Virus record (IMG/VR): IMGVR_UViG_3300028559_000043
Span: 1-58,169 of that record
Origin: a virus
Strand: one strand, 5' to 3'
Length of the DNA: 58,169 bases
The notes under the pieces were generated by a model. That model did not search any database and was not told the origin of the DNA. It was given only the letters and a program-made list of their open reading frames with translations. Shown here in pieces: positions 38,530 to 45,604 of the stretch; the first letter of the stretch is position 1, and every line of letters starts with the position of its first letter. The position numbers and the translations under genes were made by a program.

Positions 38530-38754
38530 TTAGCCACGAATTTCAAAAGAAAATTCAGTGCCGGCCCTAGTGACATAAATCTTACGGCCATAGACCGTGA
38601 TGTAACCCCACTCACCATCCATATAGATGCCGTGAGGATCTGGTTCAATAGTGACATTACGCACAATCTCACAGAAACCATTGCGCCAAGTAGGCATTTT
38701 CTGCTTGAAATACTTGTCGTTGTCACGTTGATTAATAAAGATTTTTGATTTCAT
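38530..38754 (-). CDS. Small conserved protein (74 aa), leaderless
   Basis: 74 residues from ATG 38754, beginning MKSKIFINQRDND; a longer frame from 38859 merely reads through the promoter. A strand-rich C-terminus (WGYITVYGRKIYVTRAGTEFSF) suggests a small barrel. TATAAT ends exactly 6 bases before ATG, so the mRNA should start at the ATG. No ribosome site is present. Confidence 0.68.
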   Translation of the reverse strand: MKSKIFINQRDNDKYFKQKMPTWRNGFCEIVRNVTIEPDPHGIYMDGEWGYITVYGRKIYVTRAGTEFSFEIRG

Positions 38755-38760
38755 AAATGT

Positions 38761-38789
38761 ATTATAGCACAATGTCCATTTATTGTCAA
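38761..38789 (-). promoter_or_regulatory. Consensus sigma-70 promoter with leaderless start
   Basis: Minus strand: TTGACA 38789-38784, TATAAT 38766-38761. The -35 contains the stop codon of the preceding gene (TGA, 38788-38786). Confidence 0.9.
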
Positions 38790-39052
38790 ATTCTGTATGA
38801 GCAATAACCACGGATTTTGCTTTGTTTATTGGTAAAACTCTCATTGAATTTGACTTCATAGCCCTTGGCCTTAAGAGCCGCCATCAATGTTGACAGGTCA
38901 CAGTCTTCCTCAAGGAAAGCATTAGCTCCATTCTGATAACTGTAGGGGGTAATCTTATCAGCGATACCAAGCTTGACCAGTCGTGCTTTGGGGAAACGTG
39001 CCCAAGCGTGTCCGGGGTCGCCAAAAACTTTGATAGAAATTTTCTTAGTCAT
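38786..39052 (-). CDS. Small hypothetical protein (88 aa)
   Basis: 88 residues from ATG 39052, with AAGGA upstream; the longer frame begins in the promoter and is spurious. Beta-alpha sequence (KISIKVFGDPGHAWARF, then LSTLMAALKAKGYEVKF) suggests a ferredoxin-like fold. The stop TGA is contained in the next promoter's TTGACA. Confidence 0.65.
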   Translation of the reverse strand: MTKKISIKVFGDPGHAWARFPKARLVKLGIADKITPYSYQNGANAFLEEDCDLSTLMAALKAKGYEVKFNESFTNKQSKIRGYCSYRI

Positions 39053-39082
39053 CTTTAGTCCTTTAATTAAGTCAATACAAGT

Positions 39083-39111
39083 ATTATATACCCAAATCCA
39101 TTTATTGTCAA
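39083..39111 (-). promoter_or_regulatory. Repeated sigma-70 promoter cassette
   Basis: Minus strand: TTGACA 39111-39106, TATAAT 39088-39083, with the AATAAATGG and TTTGGGT spacer. Confidence 0.9.
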
Positions 39112-39113
39112 AT

Positions 39114-39338
39114 TTAGGATACTTTAGCATCCATCATTTCTGACAAAATAAACTTGGCAATGTTCATTTGCTTGCGGGAAGCTTCGTTACGACCCATAGC
39201 TAACAACTCTTGGGCATCACTAAGAACACCCATCACGACCATTTCAAGGCCAGAACACTTAGCAGTGATGCTTTCCATGTATTGCTCACGGATAGCCTGT
39301 TCAGTTATACCATAGCAGTTTTTTTCAAAATTTGTCAT
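39114..39338 (-). CDS. Small helical conserved protein (74 aa)
   Basis: 74 residues from ATG 39338 (AAGGA 7 bases upstream; a TTG at 39344 is less likely). The sequence is helical with motifs ITEQAIREQYMES and LSDAQELLAMGRNEASRKQMNIAK (shown in part), found in T4-type phages as a hypothetical. Driven by its own cassette promoter. Confidence 0.68.
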   Translation of the reverse strand: MTNFEKNCYGITEQAIREQYMESITAKCSGLEMVVMGVLSDAQELLAMGRNEASRKQMNIAKFILSEMMDAKVS

Positions 39339-39368
39339 TTTCAAGTCCTTTAATCAATCTATACATGT

Positions 39369-39397
39369 ATTATAGACCCAAATCCATTTATTGTCAA
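39369..39397 (-). promoter_or_regulatory. Repeated sigma-70 promoter cassette, next to a terminator
   Basis: Minus strand: TTGACA 39397-39392, TATAAT 39374-39369. The clpP terminator (39412-39434) lies 15 bases upstream, so hairpin and promoter form one unit. Confidence 0.9.
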
Positions 39398-39411
39398 ATT
39401 TTGGTAACCGT

Positions 39412-39434
39412 AAAAAAGCCCCGTTTCCGGGGCA
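39412..39434 (-). terminator. clpP terminator
   Basis: GCCCCG-GAAA-CGGGGC on the minus strand (39433-39418), followed by six T residues; a strong rho-independent terminator. Confidence 0.9.
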
Positions 39435-39448
39435 AAAAGTAGTACTTT

Positions 39449-40036
39449 TTATTCTCGTTTTTCGATAATTTTATCGATTAATCCATAGTCCAAAGCTTGT
39501 TTGGCTGACATAAAGTTATCACGTTCCATATCTTGTGTAAGCTGTTCAAATGTCTTACCTGCACTGTTATGCTTAACATAGATTTCAGTAAGATTCTTTT
39601 TCATCGCTAAAATTTCTTCTACCTGAATCAACATATCAGTTGCTTGACCACGTGCGCCACCACTTGGTTGATGAATCATATGTCGTGCGCTTGGCAACAT
39701 AAAGCGTTTATCTTTAGCTCCTGCTTGTGCAAGCAGTGAACCCATACTACAGGCTTGACCCATAACAATTGTTTGTACATCAGGCTTGATGAATTGCATA
39801 CAATCATAGATAGCCATACCAGCAGTTACACTACCGCCTGGGCTATTGATATACATTGAGATATCTTTTTCACCCTCAGACTCTAAGAACAATAATTGTG
39901 CAACGATAAGATTTGCCATTTGGTCATGCACTTCGCCTTCAAGCAAAATAACACGGTCACGCAATAGACGGCTGTAGATATCATAACTACGCTCACCTTT
40001 AGCTGTTTGTTCAATAACGATTGGGACTAGACTCAT
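39449..40036 (-). CDS. clpP: ATP-dependent Clp protease proteolytic subunit ClpP
   Basis: 195 residues. The catalytic triad is intact: Ser97 (GQACSMGS), His122 (HMIHQPSGG) and Asp169 near TQDMERDNF. Conserved [14 protein letters not shown] and the handle helix match bacterial ClpP. It would form the 14-mer chamber fed by the phage ClpX (44366) and perhaps host chaperones. It has its own promoter (16-base spacer) and a strong terminator, so it is expressed as a single early unit, away from clpX. Confidence 0.96.
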   Translation of the reverse strand: MSLVPIVIEQTAKGERSYDIYSRLLRDRVILLEGEVHDQMANLIVAQLLFLESEGEKDISMYINSPGGSVTAGMAIYDCMQFIKPDVQTIVMGQACSMGSLLAQAGAKDKRFMLPSARHMIHQPSGGARGQATDMLIQVEEILAMKKNLTEIYVKHNSAGKTFEQLTQDMERDNFMSAKQALDYGLIDKIIEKRE

Positions 40037-40065
40037 AAACTTCCTTTATAAAAATATTTCTACTA

Positions 40066-40093
40066 TTATAACAAGTGTTTATGTTGTTGTCAA
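40066..40093 (-). promoter_or_regulatory. Sigma-70 promoter of clpP, TTGACA-16-TATAAT
   Basis: Minus strand: -35 40093-40088, -10 40071-40066. The spacer is one base shorter than in all other promoters here and its sequence is unlike the cassette. Confidence 0.8.
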
Positions 40094-40106
40094 ATGTTTT
40101 TGGTAA

Positions 40107-41669
40107 TTATTTACGTTTCTTGCGACCAACACCACCGGTATCAGTATCAACGGGTTCTTTACGTTTGGGTTCTTTTCTGCGAGATGGTTCAACAATGTCA
40201 GCAGCCGCAACCTCAACATCGTCACCATATTCATCCGGTTGAACCACATCACCTGTAGCACCATCTGGTCCTGGATCTTCGTAGTCTTGTGCATTTCTAC
40301 CCAATTTGAAACTAAAGCCTGCACTACTTGGTTCTTTAGCACTTGATTTGTTTTCTAATGTTACAACACCTTCTAACTTAGATGGCCATTGTGTTGCAAA
40401 GGTTAACTCACCGTTACTATGATAATCAGTGTATTGTTGGATAAAGTTCATTTCCAAAACTTGTAAGATAGTATCAGCGAATTCAGGGATTGCATTATCT
40501 TCATTTACAGCACGTGCTATTGTTTTTTTGATTAGATATACTAACTTACCGCCATCAGTAGCAGTCTCACTTTTTACTGTATTAAGCAGTGGTTGGTATG
40601 ATGCTGGTAATCCAGATCCATTGTTTATACTGTCAATACTCTGTTGTAATATCTTTGGAGCCTTAGCTGAGAACGGTAAGAACTTATGCCATATTTTAGG
40701 AATACTATTTGGATTTACTTGATATAAAAAATCCATAATTTTAAATGCTTGCACAATCGTACTTGGCCCGGTTGCATCTTTACCTGCTTGGCATAATTCA
40801 ATAAGCTTTACTGCGTTTCTTAGTTTAGGATTACGTTTAATATCTTCACTAACTTTCAACCCAGATACAGCAGGGGCCGCGCCACCACCGGTACCTTTAC
40901 TTGAAATATTCAAGCTATGACTTGTTCCTGGATTAGTAATAGTAGCATAACTATCAGCAATATTGTTGTTAGCCGCACTTGGGAAGTTTAATACTAACGC
41001 ACCCATATCACCACCTAGCCATTCTTGGAACTGACGTTTTCTTGGGAAGCGACTACGGTCATATAATAATGCTAATACGCCTAAGTATTCACCAGCATAG
41101 TCAACGATAGCTTTACGTTCTTTTTCTTTTTCTTTTGTTGTATATTCCTCTGGCATTTGAACATACTCACCGGATACAATGTATGTAGCAAGCTGTTGAA
41201 CTACTTGTCCGTAATCTGTACTAGCTAGTACTTGGTTGTTTTCAATAGTTGAGTATAAGTCCGATGCTGGGATGTTTTTATCCGTGATTTTAATTAATGA
41301 CGGCTTTAGTAAAACTGACTCTTTAGTGCTACCACCAAATTCTTCATTCTTAGCTAGTTGGGCCATTGGGATTTCTCTACCATCTTTAGTTATGATAGTA
41401 ATCTTCTCCCCCTTAAATTTACCGTCATCTTTAAGTTGGGTCAATCGATTTATTTCACTAGCTTTGATGAAGATATCCTCACCGGTATAATTGTCAACGA
41501 ATGGTTTGTTAGTTTTTATTTTATTGATTAACAAATTCCATCTTCCTGGTTCTTTGTTAATTTGTGTAGGAGTTAAGCCGTTAGCAAATAATGTAGAAGG
41601 AGCATTGGGGTCCTTCTTTGCGGCTTCTGCCATAGCCAAGTTTTCAAGTAATGTTAATAAATCACGCAT
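40107..41669 (-). CDS. Large hypothetical phage protein (520 aa)
   Basis: The N-terminus (MRDLLTLLENLAMAEAAKKD) is the kind of helical start shared by many T4-type structural or nuclease proteins. A central motif SHSLNISSKGTGGGAAPAVS is Gly/Ser/Lys-rich; the C-terminus is a low-complexity Asp/Glu-then-Lys/Arg tail (KEPKRKEPVDTDTGG, then RKKRK). No family is recognised. It has a CATAAATA late promoter 6 bases before ATG, pointing to late expression and perhaps a virion component. Confidence 0.7.
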   Translation of the reverse strand: MRDLLTLLENLAMAEAAKKDPNAPSTLFANGLTPTQINKEPGRWNLLINKIKTNKPFVDNYTGEDIFIKASEINRLTQLKDDGKFKGEKITIITKDGREIPMAQLAKNEEFGGSTKESVLLKPSLIKITDKNIPASDLYSTIENNQVLASTDYGQVVQQLATYIVSGEYVQMPEEYTTKEKEKERKAIVDYAGEYLGVLALLYDRSRFPRKRQFQEWLGGDMGALVLNFPSAANNNIADSYATITNPGTSHSLNISSKGTGGGAAPAVSGLKVSEDIKRNPKLRNAVKLIELCQAGKDATGPSTIVQAFKIMDFLYQVNPNSIPKIWHKFLPFSAKAPKILQQSIDSINNGSGLPASYQPLLNTVKSETATDGGKLVYLIKKTIARAVNEDNAIPEFADTILQVLEMNFIQQYTDYHSNGELTFATQWPSKLEGVVTLENKSSAKEPSSAGFSFKLGRNAQDYEDPGPDGATGDVVQPDEYGDDVEVAAADIVEPSRRKEPKRKEPVDTDTGGVGRKKRK

Positions 41670-41675
41670 AATGTG

Positions 41676-41683
41676 TATTTATG
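41676..41683 (-). promoter_or_regulatory. Late promoter CATAAATA, 6 bases before ATG
   Basis: The octamer on the minus strand is followed by CACATT and ATG 41669. No ribosome site fits in the gap. Confidence 0.55.
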
Positions 41684-41688
41684 CAATA

Positions 41689-42180
41689 TTAACACTTAAA
41701 TAAATTTTGGTGCTTAAACCATCGTTTGCGACCGTGTGCGCTTTTTAATGAAATGCCGTGTGCTTTTAGTTTATCTCTGAACACAAAGAAACTAGGACCG
41801 TGACTCATAATAGGCTCTTTTCCAATTTTACGGCGTTCAATACCCTGTACATCCCATTGATACTGATGACACATTTCATGTGCTAGTGTAGTAATTAACC
41901 ATTGTTTGCAGTACCACTTGTCCATCAATCTAATTTTACACGAACTTTTATAGAGTGTAGGCTCATCATAAGAACCATAACACATTCCCCAATATTTTCT
42001 ACAACGGGGCATAACTTCAATCTCAGGCATTAACAATTTGTTATTGAAAATTAACCTATTTAACATCTTATATAGTACTATTACCTCATCACGGTCAGTC
42101 CTATAACAAAGACGTTTTTGGTATGTGATTGGTGGCAATTCTTCGCACATGAGGTCGATGATAGAAGTTTTTCTGTACAT
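41689..42180 (-). CDS. SprT-like zinc metallopeptidase
   Basis: 163 residues. The zinc motif H101-E-x2-H105 (LAHEMCHQYQWD) and a later His127 in SHGPSFF match the SprT/SPRTN family core. Basic C-terminus (RKRWFKHQN). Eukaryotic SPRTN removes DNA-protein crosslinks; bacterial SprT roles are unclear. In the phage it may act on host or packaged proteins. ATG lies 4 bases after a CATAAATA octamer. Confidence 0.82.
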   Translation of the reverse strand: MYRKTSIIDLMCEELPPITYQKRLCYRTDRDEVIVLYKMLNRLIFNNKLLMPEIEVMPRCRKYWGMCYGSYDEPTLYKSSCKIRLMDKWYCKQWLITTLAHEMCHQYQWDVQGIERRKIGKEPIMSHGPSFFVFRDKLKAHGISLKSAHGRKRWFKHQNLFKC

Positions 42181-42184
42181 AATG

Positions 42185-42192
42185 TATTTATG
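42185..42192 (-). promoter_or_regulatory. Late promoter CATAAATA, 4 bases before ATG
   Basis: The octamer, then CATT, then the SprT-like gene's ATG at 42180. The pattern CATAAATA-CA..ATT-ATG repeats at 41676. Confidence 0.55.
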
Positions 42193-42278
42193 ATACTATA
42201 TTACCCATAATAATACTCATATTACGGAAAAAATATACGGGTTAGTGTTCCGAGTAAATATATGTTTAGGAGATAGAA

Positions 42279-42533
42279 ATGATAGACTTTATCAAGCGTT
42301 TATTTGGCTTTTCAGCTAAACCAGTCGAGGCAGAACCGGCCAACGTAACTGCACCGTACAAAGTACCAGAACCGGCAGCTACTACACCAATTCCGTTGGT
42401 TGTAGAAGCAGTTGCACCTGTAAAAGCTAAAGCCCCGGCTAAACCAAAAGCTCCGGCAGCACCAAAAGCTAAGGCACCTGCTAAGCCAAAAGCCCCAAGA
42501 GCACCAAAAGCTAAGCCTACAACGCAATCTTAA
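42279..42533 (+). CDS. Ala/Pro/Lys-rich histone-tail-like protein
   Basis: 84 residues: a short amphipathic start (MIDFIKRLFGFSAKP), a Pro-rich stretch, then tandem units APAKPKAPAAPKAK and APAKPKAPRAPKAK, as in histone H1 C-terminal tails and some bacterial nucleoid proteins. It probably binds DNA non-specifically; the amphipathic N-terminus may instead touch membrane or protein. AGGAG precedes ATG. Its TAA overlaps the next ATG (TAATG). Confidence 0.75.
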   Translation: MIDFIKRLFGFSAKPVEAEPANVTAPYKVPEPAATTPIPLVVEAVAPVKAKAPAKPKAPAAPKAKAPAKPKAPRAPKAKPTTQS

Positions 42534-43234
42534 TGAATATAGGATTTGATGTTATTAGCGACCTTAATCTGGACGCTGAAGATAGCTTTGATTGGGAAAA
42601 TAAGGCAACAAGCCTATATCTAATCATAGCAGGAAATATAAGCAATGATTTGCGAGTAATACATCAAACCCTGCTTCATTTATCAAAATTTTATCGTGGT
42701 ATTTTTTACACGCCGGGTTCTTTAGAACACGATAATATGCATCTTGTAAAGAACAGGTACCTTGAAATATCTGAAATATGCAAATCACTACCTAACGTAG
42801 CACTACTTTATAGGCACGTTGTTGTATTAGATGGCATTGCTATACTAGGTGCAAATGGTTGGTATGGTAGTAAAGTGGATACTACTACTGCATTAGAAAA
42901 ACTTCATTTACACGCACAACACGTAGAAGATGTTTCATACATAGGTTCAAGTTTAGAAAAACTTCAACTACATTTAGATGTTAAAAAAATAATAATAGTC
43001 ACAAATTGTGCACCAGGTCCAGAATTATTTTTTGGGGAAGAACCAGAAGAAATTGCTGACCAGATCCCACTAATACAAACTTTAGGCCACGACTCTGAAC
43101 ATAAAGTATCTACTTGGATTTATGGTAGCTATGATAAAAATGTTGATACAACAATAGATAATATTAATTATATCAACAATTCATATTTTAAAAAAATACC
43201 TTATTGGTCTAAACGAATTGAAATAGAAGTTTAA
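42533..43234 (+). CDS. Inactive-looking metallophosphoesterase-fold protein
   Basis: 233 residues. It aligns along the length of a phosphoesterase such as the intact protein at 36590, but the metal ligands are replaced: SDLNLD (His to Asn12), AGNISND (Asp to Asn35), PGSLEHD (Asn-His to Ser63-Leu64), VTNCAP (His to Asn158) and YGSYDKN (His-x-His lost). Only Asp10 remains. The fold is probably kept as a binding or scaffold protein. It is coupled to the histone-like gene. Its end overlaps the convergent clpS by 4 bases. Confidence 0.82.
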   Translation: MNIGFDVISDLNLDAEDSFDWENKATSLYLIIAGNISNDLRVIHQTLLHLSKFYRGIFYTPGSLEHDNMHLVKNRYLEISEICKSLPNVALLYRHVVVLDGIAILGANGWYGSKVDTTTALEKLHLHAQHVEDVSYIGSSLEKLQLHLDVKKIIIVTNCAPGPELFFGEEPEEIADQIPLIQTLGHDSEHKVSTWIYGSYDKNVDTTIDNINYINNSYFKKIPYWSKRIEIEV

Positions 43235-43536
43235 ACTTCTGCTTCAACTTTAATCTGTAGTGGAAATCCTTGACTACGTGCATCAAGGGTCACTTCAATG
43301 CCTTTTTGTTCAGCAATTTCATAAGGCAATACAGCAACTACCGCACTACCCTGATCGTGAATACTCACTGTTAGTGATGATGCAGTATCCTGGTTGTAAT
43401 TGAAATATTCAATCAAACTGTTAACTACAAAATTCATACTGGTTACTTCATCGTTGAGATAAATGATTTTATACAACGGTGGTTCAGCCAAATTGATGTT
43501 GGGTTTGATTTTAGGTTTAGTTTCTGTTTTAGCCAT
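43231..43536 (-). CDS. clpS: ClpS-like N-degron adaptor
   Basis: 101 residues. The ClpS core is clear: PPLYKIIYLNDEVTSMNFV, a middle helix, then IHDQGSAVVAVLPYEIAEQKG and PLQIKVE. Residues lining the N-degron pocket are retained (Asn28, Asp29, Thr32, Met34, His60), with Glu30 in place of the usual second Asp. ClpS normally brings N-end-rule substrates to ClpA; no ClpA is encoded here, only ClpX. It may recruit host ClpA or redirect substrates to the phage protease. A hairpin separates it from hsp20. Confidence 0.9.
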   Translation of the reverse strand: MAKTETKPKIKPNINLAEPPLYKIIYLNDEVTSMNFVVNSLIEYFNYNQDTASSLTVSIHDQGSAVVAVLPYEIAEQKGIEVTLDARSQGFPLQIKVEAEV

Positions 43537-43555
43537 TTTTTATACTTTATAAAAT

Positions 43556-43578
43556 AGTGTGCGACATTGCCGCACACT
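43556..43578 (-). terminator. Hairpin between hsp20 and clpS
   Basis: AGTGTGCG and CGCACACT form an 8-bp stem with a 7-base loop; the minus-strand tail reads ATTTTATAAAG, so it is a moderate terminator or processing site. Confidence 0.65.
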
Positions 43579-43598
43579 GTTAACGAACATCTATTATA

Positions 43599-44048
43599 TT
43601 ATTTAGTGTAAGTAATAGCAATAGACTTGGGCTTTTGTTCTTCAGGAACTTCACGTTTTAAGTGAATACTTAAGATACCCAATTCTAAATGTGCGTTCTC
43701 AATTTCTACGTGATCCGCAAGACGGAACTCACGACGGAAATTACGTTCACTAATACCTTTGTGTAGATATGTGGGTTCTGTATCAGTTTCAATACTATTC
43801 AACGCATGATTACCTTCAATAATTAAAAAGTTTTTTTCTTTAGTTACTGATAGATTATCAGGACCGAATCCTGCAACAGCGAGACTAATCATATATTCAT
43901 CTTCATTAATCTGAACGATGTTATATGGGGGATAGTTTGTTTGTTGCGATTGATTGCGAGTTAGTTCGTCAAACATACGGTCAAAACCGACTGAGAACTT
44001 ATGAATAGATGGAATATCTATGGAACGAAGGGTTAATTGATTTGTCAT
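43599..44048 (-). CDS. hsp20: Small heat shock protein, Hsp20/IbpA type
   Basis: 149 residues. The alpha-crystallin domain covers about 40-140: YNIVQINEDEYMISLAVAGF, a loop, HKGISERNFRREFRLADHVE and ending LGILSIHLKREVPEE with the KPKSIAI tail. It acts as an ATP-independent holdase. T4-type marine phages often carry hsp20, perhaps for capsid folding or stress. It lies after bS21 and has its own AATAAATA late promoter with a 5' hairpin. Confidence 0.93.
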   Translation of the reverse strand: MTNQLTLRSIDIPSIHKFSVGFDRMFDELTRNQSQQTNYPPYNIVQINEDEYMISLAVAGFGPDNLSVTKEKNFLIIEGNHALNSIETDTEPTYLHKGISERNFRREFRLADHVEIENAHLELGILSIHLKREVPEEQKPKSIAITYTK

Positions 44049-44077
44049 TTTTTTCTCCTATAAGCAAGATGACATAT

Positions 44078-44103
44078 TTCAGACCCGACCATCGGCATCT
44101 GAA
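44078..44103 (-). promoter_or_regulatory. 5'-terminal hairpin in the hsp20 leader
   Basis: TTCAGA pairs with TCTGAA (44103-44098 and 44083-44078) and CCGA with TCGG (inner stem), loop of 3. It lies at the predicted start of the late hsp20 transcript. It does not cover the ribosome site and lacks a T-run, so it is probably stabilising rather than terminating. Confidence 0.6.
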
Positions 44104-44107
44104 TACA

Positions 44108-44115
44108 TATTTATT
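44108..44115 (-). promoter_or_regulatory. Late promoter candidate AATAAATA for hsp20
   Basis: It lies about 60 bases before the hsp20 start. A TATAAT overlaps it (44118-44113), but no -35 is in place, so the late class is more likely. Confidence 0.5.
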
Positions 44116-44153
44116 ATAATAAAAATATGCAAAAAATTCTACTATTTTGGAAC

Positions 44154-44369
44154 TTAAAATTCTTTCTTCGGGAGACTCTGGTCTCTCAAATACTTTTGCC
44201 ATCTACGTTTAGCCTGACTCTTTGCTAGTTTGCGTTTGATAGTGGGTTTTACATATTCTTGACGGTCACGTACCTCTTGTAAGGTACCATAGTCTGCGAT
44301 AACTTTTTTAAATTTTCGCAATGCTTTGTCTACGTTTCCATCCTGAACTAAAACCTTTCTACCTCTCAT
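44154..44369 (-). CDS. rpsU: Small ribosomal subunit protein bS21
   Basis: 71 residues, the same length as E. coli bS21. Motifs VDKALRKFKKVIADYG, LQEVRDRQEYVKPTIKRK and a basic helix KSQAKRRWQKYLRD align along its whole length. Several large phages encode bS21, which could be exchanged onto host ribosomes near the anti-Shine-Dalgarno site. Its start overlaps the clpX stop (ATGA), so the two are translationally coupled. Confidence 0.93.
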   Translation of the reverse strand: MRGRKVLVQDGNVDKALRKFKKVIADYGTLQEVRDRQEYVKPTIKRKLAKSQAKRRWQKYLRDQSLPKKEF

Positions 44370-45568
44370 ACTATAACTTTTGGCTCCAAAATTTGTTTTC
44401 TATCTATATTTATGTTTAATACCTGATTATCCCGATACTTTTTAGTGTAGAACATATGCGGCATCAATACACGTTCAATCTCAGTATGCAATCCACGTGC
44501 TCCTGTCTTAAGTGACATTGTATTTTCTGCTAATTGGTCTAGTGCATCTTCTGTAAAATTTAAATCAATGTCATCTAAACTAAGCAAATATTTGTATTGG
44601 TCAATATAGTTGTTTTTAATACCGGTCAATACTTTAATTAGTTCCTCTTTTGTCAAATCTTCAACATTTACTGTAGTAGTAAAACGTCCAATAAATTCAG
44701 GAATCATACCAAACTTAACCAAATCATCAGGACTAACATTACTCAAATCCCCGTCTTTGCGATGGTCTTTAATCTGAGCACCAAACCCAATACTAGTACC
44801 ATTCTCTCTACTGTTAATAATATCTTTTAATCCAACAAAGGCCCCGCCCGCAATGAATAAGATATTTTTTGTATTGATTTCTATCATATCACCGCCTGGA
44901 TGCTTACGACCACCACCAGATGGAATGCGACATACTGTTCCTTCAACCATTTTCAATAATGCTTGTTGAACACCCTCGCCTGACACATCACGTGTAATAT
45001 TGGCACTTTCACCCTTACGTGCAATCTTATCAATTTCGTCAATGAATACGATACCACGCTCGGCCAATTTAACATCACCGCCGGCGGCATTCAATAGCAT
45101 ACTAATCATTGATTCAACATCATCACCCACATAACCTGCTTCTGTGATACTTGTAGCATCTGCAACAATAAAGGGAACTTCTAAGTATTTTGCTACTGTT
45201 TTAGCTAATAATGTTTTACCTGAACCAGTTGGGCCTACTAGTAATACGTTACCCTTAGATATTTCTAAATCTTTTGGTGGACGATTAATACGTTTATAAT
45301 GATTAGCAATAGCAACACTCAATACTTTTTTGGCATTATGTTGTCCAATAACATGCTGGTCTAGAAAGTCTTTAATGGATTCAGGATCATATGATACCAT
45401 ATTTTCCGATACAAAATCACTTTTACTTTCCTCATCAACCATTAATGTGTTGCATAATTCTACACAAGTACTACAAATAGCTACCTCTTCACTTATAATT
45501 AATTTTTTTACGTTATCTTTATGATTACCGCAAAAAGAGCAATGGCTTAGTTTATTTTCTGTTGACAT
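44366..45568 (-). CDS. clpX: ATP-dependent Clp protease ATPase subunit ClpX
   Basis: 400 residues. N-terminal zinc domain Cys10/Cys13/Cys32/Cys35; Walker A GPTGSGKT (112-119); pore loop GYVG (145-148); Walker B VFIDEID (174-180); IGF loop at 260-262 for ClpP docking; sensor GARGL near the end. It is a complete unfoldase, shorter than the usual 420 residues only at the C-terminal tail. It should pair with the phage ClpP. A GATAAGTA, one mismatch from a late promoter, lies 5 bases before ATG. Confidence 0.96.
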   Translation of the reverse strand: MSTENKLSHCSFCGNHKDNVKKLIISEEVAICSTCVELCNTLMVDEESKSDFVSENMVSYDPESIKDFLDQHVIGQHNAKKVLSVAIANHYKRINRPPKDLEISKGNVLLVGPTGSGKTLLAKTVAKYLEVPFIVADATSITEAGYVGDDVESMISMLLNAAGGDVKLAERGIVFIDEIDKIARKGESANITRDVSGEGVQQALLKMVEGTVCRIPSGGGRKHPGGDMIEINTKNILFIAGGAFVGLKDIINSRENGTSIGFGAQIKDHRKDGDLSNVSPDDLVKFGMIPEFIGRFTTTVNVEDLTKEELIKVLTGIKNNYIDQYKYLLSLDDIDLNFTEDALDQLAENTMSLKTGARGLHTEIERVLMPHMFYTKKYRDNQVLNINIDRKQILEPKVIV

Positions 45569-45604
45569 ATTAATACTTATCTATGTTTTTTCTTTGAATG
45601 ATTT

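Noticed and set aside
38786-39130. N-terminally extended versions of cassette genes (also 3752, 38859, 28192)
   Set aside because: The extra residues are translated promoter or AT-rich leader; internal ATGs have ribosome sites or exact leaderless spacing.
44078-44103. RNA thermometer in the hsp20 leader
   Set aside because: The stem does not pair with the AGGAG site or ATG, and no ROSE or fourU pattern is seen.
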